This document shows positions 12,982 through 21,380 of a stretch of DNA of 64,000 nucleotides, one piece after another. The notes under the pieces were generated by a model. That model had not been told where the DNA came from, did not search any database, and saw nothing but the letters and a program-made list of their open reading frames with translations. The stretch is taken from NCBI GenBank assembly GCA_016125215.1, contig WGMF01000005.1:91755-155754 (forward strand). The letters are read 5' to 3'. Origin of the DNA: Phycisphaera sp. Its GTDB lineage: Bacteria > Planctomycetota > Phycisphaerae > Phycisphaerales > Phycisphaeraceae. The position numbers and the translations under genes are program-made. Within the stretch, counting starts at the first letter, position 1; every line of letters starts with the position of its first letter.

Positions 12982-14208
12982 TCACCCGCCGGCGACGACT
13001 TTGCCGACGCTGAAGATCGGCAGGAGCAGCGAGATGGCGACGAAGCCCACGAGCAGGCCCATCGCGCCGACCATGACGGGTTCGATGAATTGCGTCGCGG
13101 TCTTGACCGCCGTGTCGAATTCCTGCTCGGTGAAGGTGGCCACGCGCTCGAGGGTCTTGCCTAATCGGCCGGACTTTTCGCCGCTGAGGATCATCTGTGA
13201 GATCGAACGGGGGATGAGCGGGCTCTGGAAGAGCGGGTCGGAGAGCTGCGAACCCTGGCGCAGGCGTTCGTCGACCTCGTCCCAGAGGTCTTCGTAATAC
13301 TTGTTGTTGGTCACCTCGCGGACGATCGAAACCATGTCGAGCATGGAGACGCCCGCGTTGAGCATGGTGGACATGGTCCGCGCGGCCCGGCTGACGTAGA
13401 GCTGCGTGAAGAGCTGCTTGAAGACCGGCACGTTGAGCTTGAGGTAATCGAAGACGCGCTTGCCCTGCTCGGTGCGCCCACCGAACACCACCGTCAACGC
13501 GATACCGACAGCCAGCGCAAGCCAGAGGTACCAATACGTGGTCAGGCCGCTGCTGATGGACATGAGCAGTTGCGTCGGCGCGGGCAGCGCGGCGTTGCGT
13601 TGCGAGTAGATCGCGGCGAACTTGGGCAGCACGAACCCAAGCAGGAAGATCGTGACGCCCGTGGCCATGACAAACATGAAGATCGGGTAGCTCAGCGCGC
13701 CCTTGATCTTCTTTCTCGTCTGTTGTTCGTTGTTGAGGTAGTTGCTCACGCGCTCGAGCATCTGGCCCATCGTGCCGGAGATCTCGCTGGCACGGATGAG
13801 CGAGATCATCACCGTGGGGAAGACGCGCGGAAACTTGCGCATCGCGGTGGAGAGCTCGACGCCGCCCTGGACTTGGCCGGTGATGTCCTTGAGCACCGCC
13901 CTGAAGTGTTCGTTGGCGAATTGCTGGGTGATGCAGTCGAGCGCTTCACTGATGGGCACGCCGGTCTCGATCATCACCGCGAGCTGGTTGGCAAAGATGA
14001 TGACATCGTTTCGCTTGACCCGCCTGGCGTGCTGTTCAACGGTGAGCAGGTCGTCGCCCTGGGCGGCCTCGGTGGTGGGATCGAGCTTGACGATGAACTT
14101 GCCCTCACCGCGCAGGATGCGGCCGGCCTCCTCGAGGGTGGGCGCGTTGAGCACGCCTGTGGCCAGTTGGCCGGCGGAGTCTCGTGCTTGGTAGGCAAAT
14201 CGTTGCAT
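12982..14208 (-). CDS. pilC: Type IV pilus / type II secretion inner-membrane protein PilC/GspF
   Basis: A 408-residue PilC/GspF-family platform protein that couples the assembly ATPase to pilin extraction in the inner membrane. Two T2SSF domains, about residues 70-195 and 270-395, each carry the signature stretch (FANQLAVMIETGVPISEAL and FTQLYVSRAARTMSTMLNAGVSMLDMV). Three hydrophobic segments lie near 170-200, 220-245 and the C terminus. The N-terminal YQARDSAGQLATGVL is typical. It is the last gene of the pilus block, nine bases after the PilB/GspE ATPase. Its TGA is followed at once by C-rich sequence ending in CCCCCGGAAG. Confidence 0.93.
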   Translation of the reverse strand: MQRFAYQARDSAGQLATGVLNAPTLEEAGRILRGEGKFIVKLDPTTEAAQGDDLLTVEQHARRVKRNDVIIFANQLAVMIETGVPISEALDCITQQFANEHFRAVLKDITGQVQGGVELSTAMRKFPRVFPTVMISLIRASEISGTMGQMLERVSNYLNNEQQTRKKIKGALSYPIFMFVMATGVTIFLLGFVLPKFAAIYSQRNAALPAPTQLLMSISSGLTTYWYLWLALAVGIALTVVFGGRTEQGKRVFDYLKLNVPVFKQLFTQLYVSRAARTMSTMLNAGVSMLDMVSIVREVTNNKYYEDLWDEVDERLRQGSQLSDPLFQSPLIPRSISQMILSGEKSGRLGKTLERVATFTEQEFDTAVKTATQFIEPVMVGAMGLLVGFVAISLLLPIFSVGKVVAGG

Positions 14209-14216
14209 GGTGGCGC

Positions 14217-15971
14217 TCAGGTCACCGCGGTGGCGGTGAGCAGTTCCTCAAAGGTGGTCAGGCCGGCTTTGACCTTCTCCAGGCCGTCTTGCTTGAGCGT
14301 GATGTAACCCGAAGCCTTGGCGATGCGACGAAGCTCCTGCAGCCCCGCGCCGCGGCTGATGCCGTCGAGACACTCGTCGTCGGGCACGAAGAGTTCGTAA
14401 ACGCCGACGCGGCCGCTGTAACCGGTGTTCCGGCACTTGGCGCAGCCGGCTCCCTTGAAGAGCGACTCGATGCTTGGTGCCCCGGCCCCCGCGAGCTGGT
14501 CGAGTGTTCTGCGCAGGGTCGGTGTGATCTCAGCCGGCTCTTTGCAATGGGGGCAGATGCGTCTAATCAGGCGCTGTGCGAGGACGCCTCGGATCGAGGC
14601 CGCGACGAGGTAAGGCTCGACGCCGATGTTGAACAGTCGGGTCACCGCGCTGGGCGCGTCGTTGGTGTGCAACGTTGAAAGCACGAGGTGGCCTGTGAGG
14701 GCGGCCTGGGTGGCGATCTTGGCGGTCTCCATGTCGCGGATTTCGCCGAGCATGATGATGTCGGGGTCCTGTCGCAACAGGGCGCGTAGGGCGCCCGCGA
14801 AGGTGAAGCCGGCTTTTTCGTTGACCTGGAACTGGTTGACGCCGCCGAGTGAAAACTCGACCGGGTCTTCGACGGTGCAGATATTGACGGTGTCGTCGAC
14901 GATCTCGTTGAGCGAGCCGTAGAGCGTGGTGGACTTGCCCGAGCCCGTCGGGCCCGTGACGAGCACGACGCCGTTGGGCGAGGCGATGACCTTGCGCCAG
15001 GCTTCGAGCATCTGGAACGAGAAGCCGAGCTTTTCGAGGTTCTTCATCGCGCCGCGGTTGTCGATGACACGGATGACGACCTTCTCGCCGAACTTGCCCG
15101 GCATGGTCGAGACGCGCAGGTCGACCGGGCGCTTGTCGAGGACGACGTTGATCCCGCCGTCCTGCGGCACGCGGCGCTCGGAGATGTCCAGGCCGGCCAT
15201 GATCTTGATACGGCTGACGATGGCGGGGGCGAGCTTGACCGGGGGTTTAAGCTTCTCAAACATCACGCCGTCCACGCGGTAGCGGACGCGGAGCTGGTTG
15301 TCGCCCGGCTCGACGTGGATGTCGCTGGCACCCTCCTGCACGGCACAGAAGATCAGGTAGTTGACAAGCTTGATGACGGGCGAGTCGCCGGCGGCGCCTT
15401 CGAGGTCGGCGATGTCGGTGACCTGCTTGTCGACGAGCGTGAGCGACTGGTCGCCCAGGTCCTCGATCATCTCGTCGATGACGAAGACGTTGGAGTCGGG
15501 CAGGTGGCCGTCGAGCGTGGCGCGGATGCTGCGCGCGGTGGCGGCGACGACCTGCACGTTGTGCCCGGTGAGTCGCTGGACCTCTTCGACGACAAAGACG
15601 TTGGTCGGTTCGCTCACAGCCAGGGTGAGTTTGCCGTTGACGAGGAACAGGGGGAGGACGAGGTTTTTCTCGAGGAACTCGCGGGGCAGGACCTCGATGA
15701 CCTTGGGGTCGGCGAGCCTGGGCGAGATGGGCGCGTAGGGCACGCCGTACGCCCCGGCGAGCACCTCCATGACCTGCTCGTCGGTGACGAATTCGAGTTC
15801 GACGAGCACCTCGCCTAAGAGTTTGTTGTGGCCCTTTTCCTTCTGGTAGCTCAGGGCTTGTTCGATCTGCTGCTGGGTGATGAGGCCCTTTTCGAGCAGC
15901 AGGTCGCCGACGCGCAGGGGCTTGTCCGTGCGTTGAGCGGGGGTGTTCGGGTTGTTTTCCGTGGTAGGCAT
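14217..15971 (-). CDS. pilB: Pilus assembly / secretion ATPase PilB/GspE
   Basis: A 584-residue hexameric ATPase powering pilin polymerisation. An MshEN (type II secretion N-terminal) domain spans about 20-170. The RecA-like core has Walker A GPTGSGKST (340-348), the Asp box, Walker B (DPDIIMLGEIRDMETA) and the His box (GHLVLSTLHTNDA). A zinc-binding tetracysteine module, CPHC (C473, C476) and CAKC about 30 residues later, is present as in GspE/PilB. The length is normal. The gene follows the STAS gene by three bases and precedes pilC by eight, so it belongs to the same operon. Confidence 0.95.
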   Translation of the reverse strand: MPTTENNPNTPAQRTDKPLRVGDLLLEKGLITQQQIEQALSYQKEKGHNKLLGEVLVELEFVTDEQVMEVLAGAYGVPYAPISPRLADPKVIEVLPREFLEKNLVLPLFLVNGKLTLAVSEPTNVFVVEEVQRLTGHNVQVVAATARSIRATLDGHLPDSNVFVIDEMIEDLGDQSLTLVDKQVTDIADLEGAAGDSPVIKLVNYLIFCAVQEGASDIHVEPGDNQLRVRYRVDGVMFEKLKPPVKLAPAIVSRIKIMAGLDISERRVPQDGGINVVLDKRPVDLRVSTMPGKFGEKVVIRVIDNRGAMKNLEKLGFSFQMLEAWRKVIASPNGVVLVTGPTGSGKSTTLYGSLNEIVDDTVNICTVEDPVEFSLGGVNQFQVNEKAGFTFAGALRALLRQDPDIIMLGEIRDMETAKIATQAALTGHLVLSTLHTNDAPSAVTRLFNIGVEPYLVAASIRGVLAQRLIRRICPHCKEPAEITPTLRRTLDQLAGAGAPSIESLFKGAGCAKCRNTGYSGRVGVYELFVPDDECLDGISRGAGLQELRRIAKASGYITLKQDGLEKVKAGLTTFEELLTATAVT

Positions 15972-15974
15972 GGC

Positions 15975-16310
15975 TTATCGGAGGCTCTTGATGGCGGACT
16001 CCACGCTGGGGTGTTTGTCGAATCGACTGGCAAGACGGGTGATCTCAAGGATCGTGTTGACGTTGTCCTGGACGTTGGCCAGGCGGACCTGTCCGAGCTG
16101 TTCGCCGCACCGCTCCTGAAGCCAGATGATCGCCTCCAGCCCCGCCGAGTCGATGAACTCCATCTCGTTCACGTCGAGGACGAAGTCCCGCGTGTTGTTG
16201 TCCATCATCTGCACCACGAGCTTGCGCAGGTGGTCGGTGGATTCGTGGGTCAGGTCGCCCTGGAGATTCAGGACGCTGACCTGGTTGTGGTCTTCGTGTG
16301 TGAGTTTCAT
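15975..16310 (-). CDS. STAS-domain anti-sigma factor antagonist-like protein
   Basis: A 111-residue single STAS domain of the SpoIIAA/RsbV type. The conserved phosphorylatable Ser is S55 in EFIDSAGLEAI. Such proteins act in partner-switching: the unphosphorylated form binds an anti-sigma or other kinase. No SpoIIAB/RsbW-like kinase is next to it. Its start overlaps the HD-GYP stop as ATGA (16307-16310), so it is co-translated with that gene and may control it, the pilus ATPase downstream, or a sigma factor elsewhere; the target is inference. Confidence 0.88.
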   Translation of the reverse strand: MKLTHEDHNQVSVLNLQGDLTHESTDHLRKLVVQMMDNNTRDFVLDVNEMEFIDSAGLEAIIWLQERCGEQLGQVRLANVQDNVNTILEITRLASRFDKHPSVESAIKSLR

Positions 16311-18013
16311 GGTTGAGTGCCCTGGTCGTTGACATCGCCGGCCAGACCCGTGGCGGTCTCGTGGTTGTGTCGGTCCAGCAGTTCATAGAACGGGCGGAAG
16401 TCGAGCTTGACGAAGACGGACGCCAGCTCGGGATCGAACTGCGTGCCCGCGCATCGTTCGATCTCGCCCAGCACGTGTTTGAGGTTCATGGCCTCGCGGT
16501 AGGTGCGGTTGGAGCTCATGGCGTCGAAGGAGTCCGCGAGGCAGATGAGCCGACCAAAGAGCGGGATCTCGTGCCCGGCCAGCCCGTGCGGGTAGCCGCA
16601 GCCGTCGAATCGTTCGTGGTGGTAGAGCACGCCGGGGATCAGGTCCTGCATCTGCCGGATGTCCTGCAGGATGGTGGCGCCGATCTCGGGGTGCCTGCGG
16701 ATCATGGCGAACTCATCTTCGCTCAGGCGTCCGGGTTTACAGAGCACCGACTCGGGCACGCCGATCTTGCCCACGTCGTGGACGAGGGCTGAGATGTAGA
16801 TGCGTTCGACGGTGTGGCTGTCGAAGCCGGCGGCCTCGGCGAGCATGCGTGCCAGCAGCGCGACGCGCTCGGAGTGACCGTGTGTGTAGTTGTCCTTGGC
16901 GTCGATGGAGGCGGTCAGGGCGTGGAGCGTGCCGAGGAACATGGCGTGCATGTCCTCGTAGAGCATGGCGTTTTCGAGGAAGATGGCGATCGAATTGGCC
17001 AGCGACGAACAGAGCTTGGAATCGTTGGAGGCGATCTGCGAACCATCGAGCTTGTCGCCGCCGAAGAGCAGGCCCACGGTCCTGCGTTCGTGCGTGAGCG
17101 GGATGACGAGCAGGCTCGATGCGAGGCGTGCCAGGTGTGGGATGGAATAGGCGCGCGTATCGTCGATGACGGTGGGCAACGAGCCGTCGGCGTGCCTTTG
17201 GATGAGCAACCGGGCGATGCGTGTGAGGATCGACTTGTCGCAGCCGGTCTGCCCGGAGACGAAGACCGAGCCGGAAAGCTCGTTGAGGCTCGGCTCGTCG
17301 TCGACGAGTTGGATGGCCATCCATCGCAGGCCGACGACCTCGCGCAGGCCGTCGCAGGCGTGGTTGAGGAACTGGGCCGGCCCGCCCTGCACGTCGCGCA
17401 CGCTCATGCTCGACGAGAGCTTGTAGAGCAGGCTCAATTCTTCGTACGACTCGCCGAGTTGCTGGCTGAGCGATTGGATCTCGATCAGTCGGCGGTCGAT
17501 CTCGAGCGAGTCTTCGTGCATCCAGGCGATGGTGGCGGCCAGCCTTGCGCACTCGGCTTCGGTGACGAGTTGGTCGGGCTCAACACGCTTAACGCTTGCT
17601 TCAAAGTCCAGGCCCTGCGTGTTGCAGGCGTGGCGGAGCTGGTCGCTTTCAAGGATGTCCCTGCCCATGACCAAGGCGACGAAGATCGGCTCGTTGGGCT
17701 TGTGTTGCCGGCCTGCGCCCACGCGCCGCCTGCGAGATGACGGCAATGCGACCAGCCACAGGCCAGGCCAGACCTCGATGGGTTGACCCGGGGCATCACG
17801 CAAATCGTTGATGTGCCGACGCACGGTCGACGTGAACACGGCGGACGTCAGCACAACCCGTTCGATCCACCGCCCGCCGCCCTGGGTGCAGACCACCGCC
17901 TCGCCGCTTTCGTGCAGCGCCGCGACAGTCACGCCCAGCGCCATGAGCCTGCGCTGGGTGCGCTCGCTCAAAGGCGTGATCGTGGAATCGGGTTGGGTCA
18001 GCGTCGGGTCCAC
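16307..18013 (-). CDS. HD-GYP domain protein with GAF-like sensor (c-di-GMP phosphodiesterase)
   Basis: A 568-residue signalling protein. A GAF-like segment lies at about 215-345, and a C-terminal HD-GYP domain at about 375-545. The metal-binding HD is H412-D413 (ALVHDVGKIG), preceded by the HGHSERVALLA helix; HHERFDGCGYP carries GYP at 473-475. HD-GYP enzymes hydrolyse cyclic di-GMP, which in many bacteria sets pilus-driven motility against attachment, so its place inside the pilus operon is logical. The N-terminal 200 residues are not recognised. It sits three bases downstream of the response-regulator gene and overlaps the STAS gene. Confidence 0.88.
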   Translation of the reverse strand: MDPTLTQPDSTITPLSERTQRRLMALGVTVAALHESGEAVVCTQGGGRWIERVVLTSAVFTSTVRRHINDLRDAPGQPIEVWPGLWLVALPSSRRRRVGAGRQHKPNEPIFVALVMGRDILESDQLRHACNTQGLDFEASVKRVEPDQLVTEAECARLAATIAWMHEDSLEIDRRLIEIQSLSQQLGESYEELSLLYKLSSSMSVRDVQGGPAQFLNHACDGLREVVGLRWMAIQLVDDEPSLNELSGSVFVSGQTGCDKSILTRIARLLIQRHADGSLPTVIDDTRAYSIPHLARLASSLLVIPLTHERRTVGLLFGGDKLDGSQIASNDSKLCSSLANSIAIFLENAMLYEDMHAMFLGTLHALTASIDAKDNYTHGHSERVALLARMLAEAAGFDSHTVERIYISALVHDVGKIGVPESVLCKPGRLSEDEFAMIRRHPEIGATILQDIRQMQDLIPGVLYHHERFDGCGYPHGLAGHEIPLFGRLICLADSFDAMSSNRTYREAMNLKHVLGEIERCAGTQFDPELASVFVKLDFRPFYELLDRHNHETATGLAGDVNDQGTQP

Positions 18014-18016
18014 GGT

Positions 18017-18415
18017 TTATGCGTTCTCCGCTCCGGTCTTGGTGGTGCCCAACAGCTCGTGGACTTTGTCGAGAATGCCCGACGGGCTGAAGGGTTTGCT
18101 GATGACGTCGGCGATGTTGGTCTGGTCGAGCAGGTCCTGGTCAAGACTGAAGCCCCGCGCGGTGAGCATGAGCGCGGGCGTGGCGCGGGTTGCCTCGTGC
18201 CCCTTGAGCCTTTGGCAAAGCTCCAGCCCCGTGGCGTAGGGCATCTGGTAATCGGTGATAATCAGGTCAGGCTTGCTCTCGATGGCGACGGCAAAACCCT
18301 CCTCGCCGTCCTCCGCGGTGATGACTTCGTAGCCGGCGTTGGTGAGCTTGAGCGTCACCACGTGAAGGATGTGGCTCTCGTCATCGACCACCAGGATGAG
18401 GGGTTTGTCACGCAT
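18017..18415 (-). CDS. CheY-like response regulator
   Basis: A 132-residue stand-alone receiver domain with D11-D12 (VVDDESH), phospho-acceptor D55 (ITDYQMPYATG) and the conserved Lys in ISKPFSP. There is no output domain, so it must act by binding a partner, perhaps the HD-GYP protein, PilB or the TPR protein encoded beside it. It is 50 bases downstream of a histidine kinase gene and is its likely substrate. Confidence 0.9.
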   Translation of the reverse strand: MRDKPLILVVDDESHILHVVTLKLTNAGYEVITAEDGEEGFAVAIESKPDLIITDYQMPYATGLELCQRLKGHEATRATPALMLTARGFSLDQDLLDQTNIADVISKPFSPSGILDKVHELLGTTKTGAENA

Positions 18416-18465
18416 GGGGTTCTCCGTAAATCGGCCGCGAACGGATGGGCCGGGGGTCCGGGGGT

Positions 18466-19959
18466 TCAGACACGGTTCTCCGCCAGGGGGAGAGTGAAGC
18501 TGAAAACGCTGCCTTTGCCGACCTCGCTGGAGACTTCGATCCTCCCGCCGTGGACGGTCTCGATGATCTGCCGAACCAGCGCCAGGCCCAGCCCGGTGCC
18601 CTTGGCAATCTTCTTGTGGTCGTGGACGCGATAGAACTTCTCGAAGACGTGGGGCAGGTGCTCGGGGGCGATGCCCACGCCGGTGTCCGCGACCTTGATG
18701 CGGACCTGTCTGTGGCGTTCGTCGTGTTCGATGGACACCGTGATCCGGCCCTCGGCGGGCGTGTATTTGACCGCGTTGCCGATGAGGTTGAGCACCGCCT
18801 GGGCGATCATGTCCTTGTCGGCAAAGACCTGGAACACCAGGGGCGAGGGCACCTCGACAAGCTCGATCTGCTTGGCACGGGCCTGGGGCTTCATGACGTC
18901 CACCACCTCGGTGACGACTTGTGCCAGCGAGATGTACTCGCGCTGGACCTTGACCACGCCGGACTCGATTCGGCTGATGTTGAGGATGTTGTCGATAAGC
19001 CTCTGGAGACGGTTGGTCTCGCCCTGGATGATGTTGTAAAACTCGCTGCGGGTCTGGTCGTCGCGGGCCTCGCCGTCGATGAGCATCTCCATGTAGGCCT
19101 TGATGCTCGACAGGGGCGTGCGCAGCTCGTGCGAGACGTTGGAGACGAACTCGGTCTTGTTCTCGGCGATCTCTTTTTCACGGGTGATGTCGCGCAGGAT
19201 GGCGACCACGCCGGCGGTCTCGTGGTTGTGCGGTTGGGTGCCGGGACGTTCGTTCGATGGACCGATGGACGCCAGGCTCACGTCGTAGACCACCTGTCGA
19301 CCGTTATGGCCAACGACGTGCTCGACGTGCCTGCGCAGGGCCGGGTCGCCGCCCTCGCGGGTGTCCTTAATGAGCTTGATGAGCGTGTTGTCGTGGATGA
19401 CCTGATCGACAGGCCTGCGGGCCGCGGCGTCGCGGTCAAAGCCCAGCGCCCGCGCCGCGGCCTCGTTGGTCAGGGCGATCTCGTTGAAAGCGTCGGTCAC
19501 GATCACCGAGTCGGAGATCGAGTTGAGGATGGCCTCGGCGTGCTGGCGTTCGGCGTCGGCCAGTCGGAGCTGGATGTCCAGCTCGCGGCGCTGGGTGACG
19601 AGTTGCTCAGCACGGTGACGCAGGCCGGCGACGGTGCGTTCAACCGTGGCGGTGAGTTCCGCAAGTCCGAAGCGGGGCTCGTAACGCGGGACCCCCACAG
19701 CGGATCGGCCAAGCGACTCGACATAGCCGATCACCCTGAGCAGCTCGGTATCGAATCGGCTCATGGCCATCCAGTGGAGCAGCCCCGAGGCGACGCCGAT
19801 GCCGCCCGACGTGATGGCCACAGCCGCGACGTGTCCGGAGACCGGGCCGTTCGACACCCACGTGGGCGAGGTCCATTGCATCACCGCGACAAGCGTCGCG
19901 ACCGCAAGACCGACCATCAGGCTAAGCCACTTCCCAAACGACACGTTGATCGCCTCCAT
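18466..19959 (-). CDS. PhoR-like membrane sensor histidine kinase with PAS domain
   Basis: A 497-residue kinase. Two hydrophobic segments near residues 10-30 and 38-65 anchor it with a very short extracytoplasmic loop. A coiled helix (about 100-130) leads to a PAS domain (about 130-255). The HisKA domain has phospho-acceptor H277 in VSHELRTPLSSIK, and the HATPase domain shows NAVKYTP, DTGVGI and GTGLGLA. It resembles PhoR/WalK-type kinases. It lies between a pilus TPR lipoprotein and a CheY-like regulator in the pilus operon, so it probably senses an envelope or surface cue that tunes pilus function (inference). Confidence 0.92.
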   Translation of the reverse strand: MEAINVSFGKWLSLMVGLAVATLVAVMQWTSPTWVSNGPVSGHVAAVAITSGGIGVASGLLHWMAMSRFDTELLRVIGYVESLGRSAVGVPRYEPRFGLAELTATVERTVAGLRHRAEQLVTQRRELDIQLRLADAERQHAEAILNSISDSVIVTDAFNEIALTNEAAARALGFDRDAAARRPVDQVIHDNTLIKLIKDTREGGDPALRRHVEHVVGHNGRQVVYDVSLASIGPSNERPGTQPHNHETAGVVAILRDITREKEIAENKTEFVSNVSHELRTPLSSIKAYMEMLIDGEARDDQTRSEFYNIIQGETNRLQRLIDNILNISRIESGVVKVQREYISLAQVVTEVVDVMKPQARAKQIELVEVPSPLVFQVFADKDMIAQAVLNLIGNAVKYTPAEGRITVSIEHDERHRQVRIKVADTGVGIAPEHLPHVFEKFYRVHDHKKIAKGTGLGLALVRQIIETVHGGRIEVSSEVGKGSVFSFTLPLAENRV

Positions 19960-20090
19960 TCACACCCCCGAAACAGGTGACACACAGTCGAGGATGGTTC
20001 CGAGTGGGGCGAGCGATTGATCGATCGGCTGTGAGAGGTGTCCCTGGACCCGTGTCACGACCGAAGCCTGTTCCCCCACCCGGCCCTTCA

Positions 20091-21314
20091 TTAACCTCCG
20101 TTCCCGGTGACATTGGCCAAGAGTTGCTTGGCGCGCTGGTCGTCGGGTTGCCGGCGCAGCGCTTCGGTATACGACTGGGCCGCCGCCTGTTTCTGGCCCT
20201 GCGCTTCGAGCGTCAGGCCTCGCAGGATCAGGGGCAGCGTGTTGTTCGGTGCAAGCTCGGCCGCCTTGTCAAACAAGCGGACCGCGCGGTCGTTCTCGCC
20301 GCGTTCGCGCCAGACCAGGCCGGCCAGGAGGTAGCCCTCGTGCCGACGGGGTGCAAGCGCGGTGGTGCGGTTGGCCGCCAAAAGTGCGCCGGACAGGTCC
20401 TTGAGTGCCAGCGCGTTCTCGCCCAGCGCCAGCCAGGCGTCCACGTCGGTCGGGTCTTCCCGCGTGAGCTGGAGATAGACCTTCTTGGCGTCTTCGTAGC
20501 GCCCGGTCGCGGTGTAACACTGTGCAAGGGTGCGCTTGAGGTCGGGGCGTGAAGCCGCGGCCGGGTTCTTCAGGAGGGTTTCGAGATTGGCGGTGGCCTT
20601 GTCAAAACGCTGGGCACCGATCTGCGCGGTGATGAGCGCTTCGGTGATCTGCGTGTCGTCAGGCCTCAGGAGCGAAGCCTGTCGGAACGCCTCCGCCGCG
20701 TCGTCGAATTTTCTCTGGATGAGATAGACCTGGCCGATGGCGGCACGGATGCCGGCGTTCTGGTCGAAGTGGACCGCGCGGTCCTTGAGCAAGGTCAGGG
20801 CCTCGTCCTGTTGACCGGTGGCCACGAGCATCTCGGAGACCGCCAGAAGGAACGCGGGGTTGTCGTTCTCGAGGTCGTAGGCTTTCTGATAGTTCTCAAG
20901 CGCCTTGTCGGGCTGCTGCCAGCGCTGGAGGACCATGCCGAGGTAGTAGTAAGCCTCGGGGAGTTCGGGGTCCTGGCTGATGGCCAGCTCGAAAAGGTTT
21001 GCAGCCCGTTCGAGGTTGCCGCGCTCGACCTGGATGCGCCCGCCGAGCAGGTGCAACTGGGCGTTGCCGGGGTCCATCGCGACGGCGTCGGAAAGCGATT
21101 TCTCCGCCTGGTCGAGGTCGCCCGTGTCGAACTGGCGCTGCGCCATGTTGAGGATCAGCGACGACCTGGCCGAACGCCACCGCTGCTGCGCGAGGTTCTT
21201 GTCCTCGGCGTGGGTGCGTGTCAAGTTCGCGCAGCCCGTGGCTGTGAGCAACACAACCAGGGCCGCGACGATCCACGCGAGTGTTTTACGATCCGAATAC
21301 GTCAAAGGCGTCAT
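20091..21314 (-). CDS. TPR-repeat lipoprotein (pilotin-like candidate)
   Basis: A 407-residue protein with an N-terminal membrane segment ending in a lipobox (LLTATGC), so it is probably lipidated and placed in the periplasm or outer membrane. The rest is about ten tetratricopeptide repeats of the form A-x-Y-x2-G-x-A-x4-P (for example NLERAANLFELAISQDPELPEAYYYLG). In pilus systems TPR lipoproteins such as PilF/PilW help the secretin assemble. Its position directly after the secretin gene (66-base gap) fits that role, but the protein is longer than typical PilF and the assignment is inference. Confidence 0.82.
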   Translation of the reverse strand: MTPLTYSDRKTLAWIVAALVVLLTATGCANLTRTHAEDKNLAQQRWRSARSSLILNMAQRQFDTGDLDQAEKSLSDAVAMDPGNAQLHLLGGRIQVERGNLERAANLFELAISQDPELPEAYYYLGMVLQRWQQPDKALENYQKAYDLENDNPAFLLAVSEMLVATGQQDEALTLLKDRAVHFDQNAGIRAAIGQVYLIQRKFDDAAEAFRQASLLRPDDTQITEALITAQIGAQRFDKATANLETLLKNPAAASRPDLKRTLAQCYTATGRYEDAKKVYLQLTREDPTDVDAWLALGENALALKDLSGALLAANRTTALAPRRHEGYLLAGLVWRERGENDRAVRLFDKAAELAPNNTLPLILRGLTLEAQGQKQAAAQSYTEALRRQPDDQRAKQLLANVTGNGG

Positions 21315-21380
21315 GCCGCTTTTCCTTCCTTGTTGACAGCGCTCGGGGGGCGGGTGCGTCGGTCCGTCCCCGGCGGCGCA